NCBI RefSeq assembly: GCF_044891285.1
Contig: NZ_JAUIYO010000010.1
Span: 26,454 to 90,453 of the forward strand
Length of the DNA: 64,000 bases
Direction: 5' to 3'
From: Pseudobacillus lumedeiriae
GTDB taxonomy: Bacteria > Bacillota > Bacilli > Bacillales > Domibacillaceae
The position numbers and the translations under genes are program-made. Shown piece by piece: positions 19,919 through 28,406 of the stretch. How positions within the stretch are numbered: the first letter of the stretch is position 1; the number at the start of each line of letters is the position of its first letter. The notes beneath the pieces are model-generated. The model ran no database searches. It worked only from the letters and a program-made list of their open reading frames with translations, and had not been told where the DNA came from.

Positions 19919-20018
19919 AGGCTTTATTAAACTCCGCTGTTGATTTCCGCTGCAGGAGTCTCGTACCTTCGGCTCCAATTACCAAAGAGGCAAAATCAAC
20001 AATAGTCATTAACATAAC
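19919..20018 (+). repeat. Dispersed MITE-like repeat, copy A
   Basis: About 100 bases beginning TTATTAAACTCCGCTGTTGAT and ending CAACAATAGTCATTAACAT, with a shortened GC-rich core. The ends match copies at 42500-42570, 46962-47082 (inverted) and 61356-61393 (inverted fragment). No coding content. Confidence 0.75.
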
Positions 20019-20024
20019 CGTGTG

Positions 20025-20051
20025 AAAAAGGAGCTGATCGCACAGCTCCTC
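20025..20051 (-). terminator. Terminator of cwlJ
   Basis: Stem AGGAGCT (20029-20035) with AGCTCCT (20044-20050), followed by TTTTT on the minus strand; it lies six bases after the cwlJ stop. Confidence 0.85.
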
Positions 20052-20056
20052 AATGA

Positions 20057-20482
20057 CTACGTACGATAAATACTTTCACATTCCTCACCAGTCGGCTGAT
20101 AAAAACAGTGAAGCTTATATCGTGCCACTAAAGGTTGATTGTACCATGTCGGCGGACAATCCCCCTCCGGTCTGAAATACCATAAAGAATACTTCGCCGG
20201 CCAAAACCTTTCTCCATTCACCGCTCGGCGAGCCAACCTTCTCTCACTTTCTCGTGCTCTTTGATAAAAGTACCCCTTCTGAACAGCTTCAAAGGCATGC
20301 TCCTGATAAACCATTTGCGGAATGGTCCGTAAACCCTTAAAGTCAGAACAATTCGCCCTGATTCGGTTAATTCCAACGTTGCCAACGAGCAGCATTCCTT
20401 GAGTACCTTCTCCTTCAGCTTCCGCTCTCAGCAGTCTCGCTAACAAATCAATATCTGAACCCCTATGCTGTACGACTGCCAT
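20057..20482 (-). CDS. cwlJ: Spore cortex-lytic cell wall hydrolase CwlJ
   Basis: A 141-residue protein matching B. subtilis CwlJ along its length, including LLARLLRAEAEGEG, GMLLVGNVGINR and RARESERRLARR. CwlJ is a SleB-type hydrolase in the spore coat that breaks down cortex peptidoglycan during germination, notably in response to calcium-dipicolinate. The true start is the ATG at 20482 with a perfect GGAGGTGAGGAG site; a frame open to 20620 adds 46 codons that the family does not have. No gerQ, its usual partner, is adjacent. Expression in the mother cell is expected from the family; I did not identify the sigma-E promoter with confidence. Confidence 0.96.
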   Translation of the reverse strand: MAVVQHRGSDIDLLARLLRAEAEGEGTQGMLLVGNVGINRIRANCSDFKGLRTIPQMVYQEHAFEAVQKGYFYQRARESERRLARRAVNGERFWPAKYSLWYFRPEGDCPPTWYNQPLVARYKLHCFYQPTGEECESIYRT

Positions 20483-20684
20483 CTCCTCACCTCCGCAGTA
20501 GACTCTTTCTATATGTATTCTTAATAAAAAAAATGATGTGAATGAGTTTATAAATAACTTGTAAACGAGAAGGATCAAGAAGACAGTGAACGTTTGTCTT
20601 TTGAGGAGAGGAGTGAACAAGAGAAGGCATAAGTACGGCCGACAAGCAATGAAGAAAGCAAATATTTGTCAACAGTCCGGACTT

Positions 20685-21311
20685 TTATTGCAAGTATTTA
20701 GGTGGTGTATCTTTATGACCTTTATGAGCGACTTCCGCAAAAATATCTTGATTATTTGATGAGAACATTTTCTGATTATCTGGTGTTTCGACAAACGAAT
20801 GTAACATTTGCTTGATGTGGCGGATGTCCTCCTGCAAAGAGTGGAATTCTTTTTTTGTTACCAGCTGGGCTTCTTCCTTTAATTCATATCCAACCTGACC
20901 ATTCGGCTCCAGTGTCGCCCATTTTACATCGCTGATCTTCGACACACTTTCCTGCCTTAGTTTCATTTCCAGCTGATCAACCGTAAACCTTAACTTTCTT
21001 AAGTTGTCCTCTTTCAGTTCTCCATTTTCGATTATTATTTTAGACTTTCCAGTAATGAACTTCTCAATAGCATCTGATTTTAACTGTGCATATTCCATCA
21101 CAACCAATGTGAAAACGAGCATAGCCCCGATAAGTAGTGTAGTCCATACGTTCTTACCAACGACCGGCTGAATAAGCAATGAGCCAATTCCAACCATAAT
21201 AACGGTTTGCGCAAGCGTCATTTGTGAAATCGATTTTCTTCCGGCAATTCGCAAAAGCAGTGTACCGCCGACAACGATAAGGGCGGCCTTCCATATTAAA
21301 TCCAAATCCAT
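20685..21311 (-). CDS. DUF421 membrane protein (YetF/YcaP type)
   Basis: A 208-residue protein with two or three N-terminal helices (about 5-75) and a soluble C-terminal domain. The segment LLLRIAGRKSISQMTLAQTVIMVGIGSLL is the DUF421 signature, and KFITGKSKIIIENGELKEDNLRKLRFTVDQLEMKLR is the typical start of the cytoplasmic domain. A helical tail (about 155-190) looks able to form a coiled coil. Bacillus genomes carry several such genes, some linked to spores; the biochemical role is unknown. An AAGGAG site precedes the ATG. Confidence 0.92.
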   Translation of the reverse strand: MDLDLIWKAALIVVGGTLLLRIAGRKSISQMTLAQTVIMVGIGSLLIQPVVGKNVWTTLLIGAMLVFTLVVMEYAQLKSDAIEKFITGKSKIIIENGELKEDNLRKLRFTVDQLEMKLRQESVSKISDVKWATLEPNGQVGYELKEEAQLVTKKEFHSLQEDIRHIKQMLHSFVETPDNQKMFSSNNQDIFAEVAHKGHKDTPPKYLQ

Positions 21312-21732
21312 TTTGAAACTCCTTTATCTATATTTTAAAGCTATCATTCCTCCATTCGGCATGAACTATTCTTGTATAAACACCTTGCTTTCCTCTTTTC
21401 CGATAATTAGACTGGCATCACTAGAGAACAAACAGGAATCTATCCACTGGAAAAACCAGGTGTCTGACAATTGATTGGACGGACTCCCCTTTCGCTTTTC
21501 ACTCCGCAGCAGGATCCTCCTTCTCTTTCCCGTTAGCGAACCTTTTAGACGGGAGTGAAGAAGGAAAAGCGCGATCAAAGTTCCAATAATTAGATACTCC
21601 TCTGCAATTTGAAAAAGATGCCTTAGCAGCGATTACAGGCGGGGATGTGTCCCCTCAAACATTCTAAAAGTCATAAGTTTATAAACTTTGAGGATGTCTT
21701 GTTATCACTATACTCTCTTAATCTGTAAAACA
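21312..21732. other. Gene-poor region, possible degraded reading frame
   Basis: About 420 bases without a convincing gene. On the minus strand a frame over 21366-21620 encodes one hydrophobic helix (EEYLIIGTLIALFLLHSRL) followed by a basic tail. It has no ATG/GTG start near a ribosome binding site; the only possible start is a TTG (21578) inside the helix. It may be a decayed gene. The GC-rich GGGGACACATCCCC stretch near 21641-21655 can form a small hairpin. Confidence 0.35.
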
Positions 21733-22416
21733 TTATTTGCTGCTTCGTTCAGTTTCCAGTTCTTTTGCTATTTCCCTTCCAAAGTGCCCAAGGCTGCCCT
21801 TACTATAGGAGCGAATCACTTCTGGAGCAAGCGATGTTAACGCTCTTTGAACATATTCAATATCCAGTGCCTCTTTTGTAAATTTCTTTTCAATTTCCAG
21901 CGCTGTTTTTACTGCGTAATAAGTAGCTAGTTTATTCACTCGTACGACCTGTTCTTCATTATCCACTTTGATTTTCCCAAGCTCTTGAAATAATTCCTGG
22001 ACATCAGATGGCAATGATGATTCTGTAATAAACAGACCATTCCTCCGTTCCAGCAAATCCCTTCCATGCCCCATAAACTTTACTCCCAACACCCGTAAAT
22101 CAGGAAACTGGCTTTTTATGTCCTTTGTATAAAGTGTTGTAGCCATGTTAATGATACACGTATTAGAAAGCGGATTACGTTCAACTAGCAGGTGATCAAT
22201 AAATGGAATGATTTCTTTCGCTGGCAGAGCTAGAATGAGGACATCTAAATGCAGAAGTTCTTTTTCTGACAGTACATATCCATATTGATACTGCTGAATA
22301 AATCTTTTCGCTTTTGCTTTTGTTGGGTGATATACGCCAATGACCCGGCCATTTTGGGACCAGTGTTTCATCATCGCTGTTCCCAATTTACCAATGCCTG
22401 CTAAACCAACTTTCAT
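21733..22416 (-). CDS. NAD(P)-binding protein, pyrroline-5-carboxylate reductase-like
   Basis: A 227-residue protein whose N-terminus, MKVGLAGIGKLGTAMM, is a Rossmann fold GxGxxG dinucleotide site as in ProC and 6-phosphogluconate dehydrogenase-like proteins. VLILALPAKEIIPFI and CIINMATTLYT fit the next strands of that fold. The C-terminal half is shorter than in ProC (about 270 residues) and I see none of its substrate motifs, so the reaction is unknown. The start at 22416 is chosen because GGCGGTGG precedes it at good spacing; the ATG at 22431 has its purines directly against the start codon. It lies next to yyaC on the same strand with a terminator between. Confidence 0.75.
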   Translation of the reverse strand: MKVGLAGIGKLGTAMMKHWSQNGRVIGVYHPTKAKAKRFIQQYQYGYVLSEKELLHLDVLILALPAKEIIPFIDHLLVERNPLSNTCIINMATTLYTKDIKSQFPDLRVLGVKFMGHGRDLLERRNGLFITESSLPSDVQELFQELGKIKVDNEEQVVRVNKLATYYAVKTALEIEKKFTKEALDIEYVQRALTSLAPEVIRSYSKGSLGHFGREIAKELETERSSK

Positions 22417-22463
22417 TGTTTCCACCGCCATTCTCTTATTTTATATGGATACTTTAAAACAGA

Positions 22464-22505
22464 GCGGTCCAAAAGGCTAGTTTTAATGACTGCCTTTTAG
22501 ATCGC
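22464..22505 (-). terminator. Terminator of yyaC
   Basis: A 14-base stem with two mismatches (22464-22477 against 22492-22505). On the minus strand it is followed by TCTGTTTTAAAG. Confidence 0.65.
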
Positions 22506-22577
22506 CCTTTACACTTAGTTTATAGAATATGACTCATGCTGCCTCACCAAATCAAAGCAGCGGACAAATCGCCGCGA

Positions 22578-23207
22578 CTACAAAGAAAGACCTTCCGATG
22601 AGCACTCATCCTTGATTATAATTTTGTCATCAGCCACCGCTCTAGTGATAATGTTTGTTATCGTTTTCGCAAGATTGATGACTATATACAGCCTTGTATC
22701 GATTAACGATTGTATGGGTGACAATGGATTCAAGTCATTCACAACAGCTGCCAAATGAAGATCCCCCACCGGTGGCAACATTTTATTAAGGGCATTTCCT
22801 GGAATGAATGGTTCCTCCTTAAAAAAAACATAGCCTATTTGCTGTTCATTTCCAAGGCAGGCATCAATGCCAAAAATCAATGGATCTCTATGCAGTTTAT
22901 GGATCTGTTTTAGCACTTTCTCCAAATTTAGCGCATGAATAGGCTCCTCCAATGTACCATATACATGGTAAGGTATTTGTTTCTCCTTCAACATTGTCCC
23001 TACAAGAGGGCCAAGCGAATCTCCTGTCGAACGGTCTGAACCAATACACAAAAAAATGATTTCTTTCTCGAATGAATGCTGGAGAGTCCATCTGATTTTA
23101 CTTGCTAAAACATCTATTTCATTTTCATCTATATAGTCTTTGGCATGTAGATAATATTCTCTTTGTTCCTTTGCTTCACTCTGTTGATTTTTTGGAAAAG
23201 GCCACAT
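22578..23207 (-). CDS. yyaC: Spore protease YyaC family protein
   Basis: A 209-residue protein of the YyaC family, relatives of the germination protease GPR that cleaves small acid-soluble spore proteins. The conserved core IIFLCIGSDRSTGDSLGPLVG (residues 50-70) and PLIFGIDACLGN with two acidic residues (near 116) are present, followed by PPVGDLHLAAVVN. YyaC is made in sporulating Bacillus; its substrate is not established. A weak AAGGATCGGG site precedes the ATG. The gene ends in a hairpin at 22464-22505. Confidence 0.92.
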   Translation of the reverse strand: MWPFPKNQQSEAKEQREYYLHAKDYIDENEIDVLASKIRWTLQHSFEKEIIFLCIGSDRSTGDSLGPLVGTMLKEKQIPYHVYGTLEEPIHALNLEKVLKQIHKLHRDPLIFGIDACLGNEQQIGYVFFKEEPFIPGNALNKMLPPVGDLHLAAVVNDLNPLSPIQSLIDTRLYIVINLAKTITNIITRAVADDKIIIKDECSSEGLSL

Positions 23208-23540
23208 TGGATCCCGATCCTTTCTAATTATTTAATATATATTCCTAAGTTCATATTCCCCTTATGCTCAATCGGCAACCCTTAAAAAGTGTTCATGAAA
23301 CAAGAAAATGAAGAGACCATACTTTTTAACTAATGAAGGAGGCGCTTTACTATACTTTATTCTTTGTTTAAATGACTTGATTCTCCCTTTACATTTTCAT
23401 CTGCAGTCTTCCAAAAATTGCAGATAAAGTAAGGGTATTTACTATCTCTATGTTAGAATAAAAGGATAGTACAACAGTTAGGGTTTTCAATATAAAACTG
23501 TTTTTCATTGCAGTCGATCACGTAACCAACGGAGGTAAAC
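23208..23540. other. Divergent promoter region, yyaC / HAD phosphatase
   Basis: About 330 AT-rich bases between divergent genes. It contains a small inverted repeat ATCTGCA/TGCAGAT (about 23400-23427) and, after it, AT-rich sequence (TATGTTAGAATAAA) that may include the promoter of the plus-strand gene. Nothing else stands out. Confidence 0.4.
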
Positions 23541-24341
23541 ATGGTACAAACTATTGTCTTTTTTGATATTGACGGGACTTTGCTCGATCATGATAAAAAA
23601 CTCCCTGCTTCCGCAAAAGAAGCGATCCACTCATTAAAGAATGAAGGGCATATCGCAGCTATTGCCACAGGAAGGGCTCCTTTTGCCTTTAAGGAAATAC
23701 GTGAGGAATTAGACATCCATTCTTACGTAAGCTTAAACGGACAATATGTGGTGTTAGAAGGTGAAGTCATTTATAAAAATCCTCTTGATACGGCTGAATT
23801 GCAGTTATTATCAGAGTTTTCAGCCGCCAGTCAACATGCCATTGCTTATATGAGCCATGAAGATATAAAATGTAACGTTCCATATCATACGTATGTGGAA
23901 GATAGTATCCGATCGTTAAAGCTGTCATTTTCACACCCCAGCTATGATCCGGAATATTTTAAAAACCGTGAAATCTATCAGTCTCTGTTGTTCTGCACCG
24001 ATGAACAAGAAGCATATTACATCAGCCGCTTTCAGAAGTTTAACTTTGTCCGCTGGCATGAATATTCTATGGATGTCATACCGACAGGCAGTTCGAAGGC
24101 TATTGGCATTGAGAAGATGATCGAAAAGCTTGGATTTACGAAGGATCAGGTGTATGCATTTGGTGATGGGTTAAATGATATCGAAATGCTTCAATTTGTG
24201 GGCAATGGAGTAGCCATGGGAAATGCCTATGATCAAGTAAAGAATATCGCAAAGCACATTACAAAAGATGTAGGTGATCACGGGATTGCTCATGGCCTAG
24301 AGCTTGTTGGTCTATTGAAAGGAAGAAAAGCGGGCATTTAA
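23541..24341 (+). CDS. Cof-type HAD-IIB family hydrolase
   Basis: A 266-residue haloacid-dehalogenase-type phosphatase. The nucleophile motif I is FFDIDGTLLD with Asp9 and Asp11; motif II is IATGRAPF; the C2B cap occupies about residues 85-185; motif III/IV appears as SKAIGIEKM and FGDGLNDIEML, where the last acidic residues bind Mg2+. Such enzymes act on sugar phosphates, nucleotides or flavin phosphates and are often promiscuous, so no substrate is given. A GGAGG site lies seven bases before the ATG. It is a single-gene unit ending in the terminator at 24350-24390. Confidence 0.94.
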   Translation: MVQTIVFFDIDGTLLDHDKKLPASAKEAIHSLKNEGHIAAIATGRAPFAFKEIREELDIHSYVSLNGQYVVLEGEVIYKNPLDTAELQLLSEFSAASQHAIAYMSHEDIKCNVPYHTYVEDSIRSLKLSFSHPSYDPEYFKNREIYQSLLFCTDEQEAYYISRFQKFNFVRWHEYSMDVIPTGSSKAIGIEKMIEKLGFTKDQVYAFGDGLNDIEMLQFVGNGVAMGNAYDQVKNIAKHITKDVGDHGIAHGLELVGLLKGRKAGI

Positions 24342-24349
24342 AAAGAAAG

Positions 24350-24390
24350 AAACCAGATCCCATGGACAATGCCCTTGGTGGTCTGGTTTT
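24350..24390 (+). terminator. Bidirectional terminator between HAD phosphatase and bpsB
   Basis: Stem AAACCAGA (24350-24357) with TCTGGTTT (24382-24389), T-rich on the plus strand and TTTCTTTCTTTTT on the minus strand; it serves two convergent genes. Confidence 0.85.
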
Positions 24391-24396
24391 TGCTTA

Positions 24397-24930
24397 TCAT
24401 GACCTTTTTAATTCCTGCAGTGCTTTTTCTTCTGCCGGAATCCGCACGTAGATTAGAAGCAATGCATTCGCAATGGAGAAAAAACAAGCCGTTCTCCATG
24501 CGCCAAATATTAAAGGAAGCACCGCAATTTCCGTTGCTACAACAATATAATTAGGATGGGAAAACCAGCGATATGGCCCTCGTCTGATTCTCTCTGCTCC
24601 CGGAAGCACAAGAATTTTCGTATTCCAAAATGGTCCAAGAGAAGCAAGTGACCAGATGCGCAGCACTTGTGCAAGAACAAAAATCACCAAAAACCATAGC
24701 CATCCCCCAGCTGTGTCTGTTCCTACATAAAGAACTTCGGCAAGAAGAGAAAGAAAAAAGAAAATATGAAGCAAGACAATCCATTTATAATGGCCCTCCC
24801 CGGCTTCAATTGCTCCTTGTTCCCTCATTCTTTTTTCATTAAAACGAGCATAGACGACTTCAAGCAGCCTTTGAGCAACGACAAACGAAAACAAAAGAAA
24901 GAAAAAAATGATCATCCGGCTTGTCTCCAT
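24397..24930 (-). CDS. bpsB: Alkylpyrone methyltransferase, ICMT-like membrane protein (BpsB/YpbQ type)
   Basis: A 177-residue protein with four or five membrane helices and the isoprenylcysteine carboxyl methyltransferase motif RRGPYRWFSHPNY (about residues 112-124), the S-adenosylmethionine and substrate region, plus a C-terminal EEKAL. It overlaps the type III polyketide synthase gene by 19 bases, the same pairing as B. subtilis bpsA-bpsB, where BpsB O-methylates alkylpyrones made by BpsA. The same role is inferred here. The gene ends close to a shared terminator. Confidence 0.9.
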   Translation of the reverse strand: METSRMIIFFFLLFSFVVAQRLLEVVYARFNEKRMREQGAIEAGEGHYKWIVLLHIFFFLSLLAEVLYVGTDTAGGWLWFLVIFVLAQVLRIWSLASLGPFWNTKILVLPGAERIRRGPYRWFSHPNYIVVATEIAVLPLIFGAWRTACFFSIANALLLIYVRIPAEEKALQELKRS

Positions 24931-25991
24931 TCAAGCCACACCATTTCCGAGCTGAACCCCGGGCCGAGAGCCGTCAATAACCCCTGCTCGCGATCTGCAG
25001 GCTGATTATCAATAATTTCTTTCAATACGTATAGCACTGTTGGAGATGACATATTCCCGTGGGAGGCCAACACTTTTCGAGAAGGAGCCGTTTTTTCCAT
25101 AGAAAAACCTAAAGATTTTTCGTACGCTTCTAACACTTTTTTTCCACCCGGGTGAGCGACAAAATGATCGATTTCAGATAATTCTTTTCCTAGCTTATGT
25201 AAAAAAACCTCCACGTTCGGCTTCAGCCAGCTTTCCACAATGCTGGGGATATCTCTAGAAAAAACGACATGCAGACCCTCATCTTTCACATCCCAGCCCA
25301 TCACATCCTCTGAGTCAGGCATGAGCGTGGACTGTATGCCTTTCGTGAAGAACCCCGAACCGGTAAATTCAACTTTTTCTCCGGTGATTAAAACACATGC
25401 GGCACCGTCCGCAAATAAAGAAGTTCCGATTAAATTACTTTTAGACAGATCAGCAGGCTGAAACGTTAAGCTGCACAACTCGACGCACAATACGACCACC
25501 TTGGCATATGGATAAGCAAGACAATAGTCATGCGCCCGATTGATGCCTGCTGCCCCACCTGCACAACCAAGCCCCCAAAGGGGAATCCGTTTAATATGAG
25601 ATGGGAGATTAAGCGCGTTCATGATACGCACATCAATGGTCGGTGTCGCCATTCCTGAGCTGGAAACAAACACAAAAGCGTCAACTTCCTCTTTGGCGAT
25701 CTTCGCTTCCTCTAGGCACTTTTCAACTGCTCTGCTTCCCAGTCTTACAGCCTCCTCGATATACTTTTGATTTTTCTCTTCTAATCCATGCTCTTTCTCA
25801 AACCATGATAAAGGAGCAGCAAAATAGCGGCTTTCAATTTGGCCGTTGCCAAATACCCTTAATAGCCGCTCGATATCGGCATATTGCTTACCGAATAGGT
25901 TTCTTACTACCTTCACCGTCTCCTTCTGATCCACACGATACGGCGGATTCTCAGTCACCACACTTCGAATAAAAGGCACCTCATATCGCAT
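24912..25991 (-). CDS. bpsA: Type III polyketide synthase, alkylpyrone synthase (BpsA/BcsA type)
   Basis: A 359-residue chalcone-synthase-like enzyme that extends long-chain acyl-CoA with malonyl-CoA to give triketide or tetraketide alkylpyrones. The catalytic triad is complete: Cys143 in WGLGCAGGAAG, His280 in HFVAHPGGKKV and Asn313 in SHGNMSSPTV. The GxGxxG-like C-terminal loop reads ALGPGFSSE. The overlap with the methyltransferase gene shows an operon. The start used is the ATG at 25991, which has purines (AGAAGGG) directly before it; no better-spaced start is visible. Alkylpyrones are membrane or spore lipids in bacilli. Confidence 0.95.
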   Translation of the reverse strand: MRYEVPFIRSVVTENPPYRVDQKETVKVVRNLFGKQYADIERLLRVFGNGQIESRYFAAPLSWFEKEHGLEEKNQKYIEEAVRLGSRAVEKCLEEAKIAKEEVDAFVFVSSSGMATPTIDVRIMNALNLPSHIKRIPLWGLGCAGGAAGINRAHDYCLAYPYAKVVVLCVELCSLTFQPADLSKSNLIGTSLFADGAACVLITGEKVEFTGSGFFTKGIQSTLMPDSEDVMGWDVKDEGLHVVFSRDIPSIVESWLKPNVEVFLHKLGKELSEIDHFVAHPGGKKVLEAYEKSLGFSMEKTAPSRKVLASHGNMSSPTVLYVLKEIIDNQPADREQGLLTALGPGFSSEMVWLEWRQAG

Positions 25992-26247
25992 CCCTTCTAG
26001 CAGCTGATTTACTTATATTGGTATCTTTCCCCTTTTGAAGGCATGATACACCTCATGACAAACGTTTCTTCAAACAATATGGTACTCATCATCCAGACAA
26101 GCTGACTTTTCATTCTCCTTCCTGCTTTAAACATAACTATTTTTACACGCCCGTTTATTTATTATTAAAAAGGAGTTTTCCGATAGGCTGACGAATGATG
26201 TAATAATCGTTTTAAAAGCGGTATTTATGTAGAAAGGATAGATAACA

Positions 26248-26664
26248 ATGAGCCAAGCGATTAATTTAAATGACGTCCTCTGTGGGAAAAGTTCCCCGCC
26301 GGCATGTGATACAACGCTCGGTGTAAAAGTGTTAGAATCAAAAGATGGGTATGCGAAAGGGATTTGGACAATTGAAGAACCGTTATTAAATGGAAATGGA
26401 GTCATTATGGGAGGATTCGTTGCAGCTGCTGCTGACATTATGATGGCTTATGCGATCACTCCGCTGTTAGCAGAGGATCAGACGTTTGCATCTATTAACT
26501 TACAAACCACCTTCCATCGGCCAACGTTTACTGGAGAAGTCGAAGTAGAGGCAAAAGTAGAGAAGTTCGGCCGCACCGTTTCTTACGTAACAGCTGACTT
26601 AAATCAAAATGGCAAGTTAGTGGCAAGCGTGACTTCTTCTATTATGATTATGTCTAAAAAATGA
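26248..26664 (+). CDS. PaaI family hotdog-fold thioesterase
   Basis: A 138-residue acyl-CoA thioesterase candidate. The hotdog signature is visible as NGNGVIMGGFVAAAADIMMAYA (about 49-70), where the usual NxxGxxHGG is changed to NGNGVIMGG: the conserved His is replaced by Met. The C-terminal strand pattern (TFHRPTFTGEVEVEAKV, SYVTADLNQNGKLVA) is typical. An AAAGGATA site precedes the ATG. It is divergent from bpsA, so a role in trimming polyketide or fatty acyl-CoA intermediates is possible but only by context. It ends in a strong terminator. Confidence 0.85.
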   Translation: MSQAINLNDVLCGKSSPPACDTTLGVKVLESKDGYAKGIWTIEEPLLNGNGVIMGGFVAAAADIMMAYAITPLLAEDQTFASINLQTTFHRPTFTGEVEVEAKVEKFGRTVSYVTADLNQNGKLVASVTSSIMIMSKK

Positions 26665-26716
26665 TACAGGATCGATCATGCGAAACACTAGGAAATTAAG
26701 ATGAGTAATAGGTAAC

Positions 26717-26750
26717 AAAATGCCCCCATCATCCTACTGGGGGCATTTTT
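26717..26750 (+). terminator. Terminator between thioesterase and permease genes
   Basis: Stem AAAATGCCCCC (26717-26727) with GGGGGCATTTT (26739-26749), followed by T on the plus strand and TTTTGTT on the minus strand; likely used from both sides. Confidence 0.9.
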
Positions 26751-26816
26751 AAACGCATAAGAAGCTAACTTCTTTATACTATCTATTAATTACTTTTTTC
26801 TTTCTTCTACACTTTC

Positions 26817-28400
26817 CTAGGAAGTCGTTTTTTGCTTTAAACTATCAACTGCGTTTTCAGTCTGACAATGCGTGTTACATGTCGCATGGGAAGCACAGCA
26901 CTGTGAGCAAATATTATTAGTGATAAAGCTGCAATAAATCATATCATCCACTACGAATTCGTCGTGACAAACTGAACATGCGGCTAATACCTCATTCCAT
27001 TCATTCGGCTTGGATGGTGCAATTACTTTATCAGTGCTTGATGACTGTGCAAGATAGTATTTTCCTTTTGTGAGAACAGCTAAGAGTATGTGCAAAGTAA
27101 AAGCAATGGCTCCGGCAACAAACGCGGAGGCTCCCACTAGTGATGGGCCTGCTAATCCAAAGGCAAAACAGGTACCAACTATAGCAGCTACAACAAGAGC
27201 AATCGGACCCACTGGATTCCAATCTCGTAGAAAGCCTCTGCGGTGTTCAATATGAGCCGGACCCAATTTGAGTACCTTTTTTACAATTAGTAAATCTGCT
27301 AGTAGCGAAGCAACCCATGAAATGTTAAATACACCTTGAAAAGTTAGGGCAGCACCTAAATGATCAACAATCCCAAATATCATTGTTAACACTGCGGCAA
27401 TCGATGTAATAATGACCCAGAAAACTCGTCCAGGTGCAAAGTGGAATACACGGGCAAAAAAGTTGGATAAAGCAAGAGAACCACTATATAAGTTTGTGAC
27501 GTTAATTCTCAGCTGAGTTAAAATAGTGTACGCAGCTCCCAAAACCCCCATCACGGTAACCATGTAAACTCCTGGATTGGACTCTCCGAAACGTACTCCA
27601 AACCAAATACCAATCAATCCCATAACGAAAAATGCGACGAGCTGCGGAAGAAAACCTACAGCAAAAGCACCAATTTTAATTTGATCATGTTTGATAAATC
27701 TTGCATAGTCGGAGGTAAGTAAAGTCTGTGAACCAACGACAGCATTCATCATCCCTACACAAGTTAAAAGGGCTACTCCGCCAACCTCTCCCCCAACCGG
27801 CATAAATGCCAGCCAATTAGAAGAATACGGAAGATCCAAATTTAATGCCAGTATGATCCCAGTTATTAATAGAATGAGATAAACAGGAAGCGAATATTTT
27901 TGAAACTTGTCAAGCTGCTTCATCCCATACCAGTTCAGCGGAATAACCCCTACACCTACGAGGATCATATACACCCACACGGGAATGGCTGGAATGTAAG
28001 CATGGATCGCATTTGCCATAATTGCACCTTCAATACCACAAAACATAATAAAGTTAGCTGCATAAATGACTGAGGTGAGGGCTGAGCCTACGAAACCGTA
28101 GCCCGCCCCCCTGGCCATTAAATTCGCGTTGAGTCCGCTCTTCGCTGAAAAATAAGCAATAATTGTTGCTAATACACCTGTAATAACCGTTGCATAAATT
28201 CCAGCGAGAAGCGCATTAATACTTCCGTAAGCGAGTGCCATTTGACCAGAAACCTGCATAAAGAACATTGCCGTTACAACACCCATAGTGACATTTGAAA
28301 TACTAGGCCACGACATTCTCCAATGAAAAGGAACCTTGCTTAATGCATAGTCTTCCTTTTGTTCATCTTTTTTGTTCTTTACTGCTATCCTCTCAGCCAT
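26817..28400 (-). CDS. NCS1 family purine-cytosine/hydantoin-type permease with Cys-rich tail
   Basis: Inner-membrane carrier of 527 residues with about 12 helices over residues 25-460, resembling the nucleobase:cation symporter-1 family that imports cytosine, purines, allantoin or hydantoins (SGLNANLMARGAGYGFVGS, AAYTILTQLRINVTNLYSGSL). It is the last gene of an operon, six bases after hyuA, which favours hydantoin-like or lactam substrates. The C-terminal 60 residues are odd: eight cysteines in the order CSVC, C, CSQCC, C, HC, with His, like a small zinc-binding module on the cytoplasmic side. Ordinary NCS1 carriers end without it. What it senses or binds is unknown. Confidence 0.9.
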   Translation of the reverse strand: MAERIAVKNKKDEQKEDYALSKVPFHWRMSWPSISNVTMGVVTAMFFMQVSGQMALAYGSINALLAGIYATVITGVLATIIAYFSAKSGLNANLMARGAGYGFVGSALTSVIYAANFIMFCGIEGAIMANAIHAYIPAIPVWVYMILVGVGVIPLNWYGMKQLDKFQKYSLPVYLILLITGIILALNLDLPYSSNWLAFMPVGGEVGGVALLTCVGMMNAVVGSQTLLTSDYARFIKHDQIKIGAFAVGFLPQLVAFFVMGLIGIWFGVRFGESNPGVYMVTVMGVLGAAYTILTQLRINVTNLYSGSLALSNFFARVFHFAPGRVFWVIITSIAAVLTMIFGIVDHLGAALTFQGVFNISWVASLLADLLIVKKVLKLGPAHIEHRRGFLRDWNPVGPIALVVAAIVGTCFAFGLAGPSLVGASAFVAGAIAFTLHILLAVLTKGKYYLAQSSSTDKVIAPSKPNEWNEVLAACSVCHDEFVVDDMIYCSFITNNICSQCCASHATCNTHCQTENAVDSLKQKTTS

Positions 28401-28406
28401 TCATTC

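Noticed and set aside
20483..20620. N-terminal extension of cwlJ
   Set aside because: CwlJ proteins begin at the internal MAVV start, which has a perfect binding site; the extension is fortuitous.
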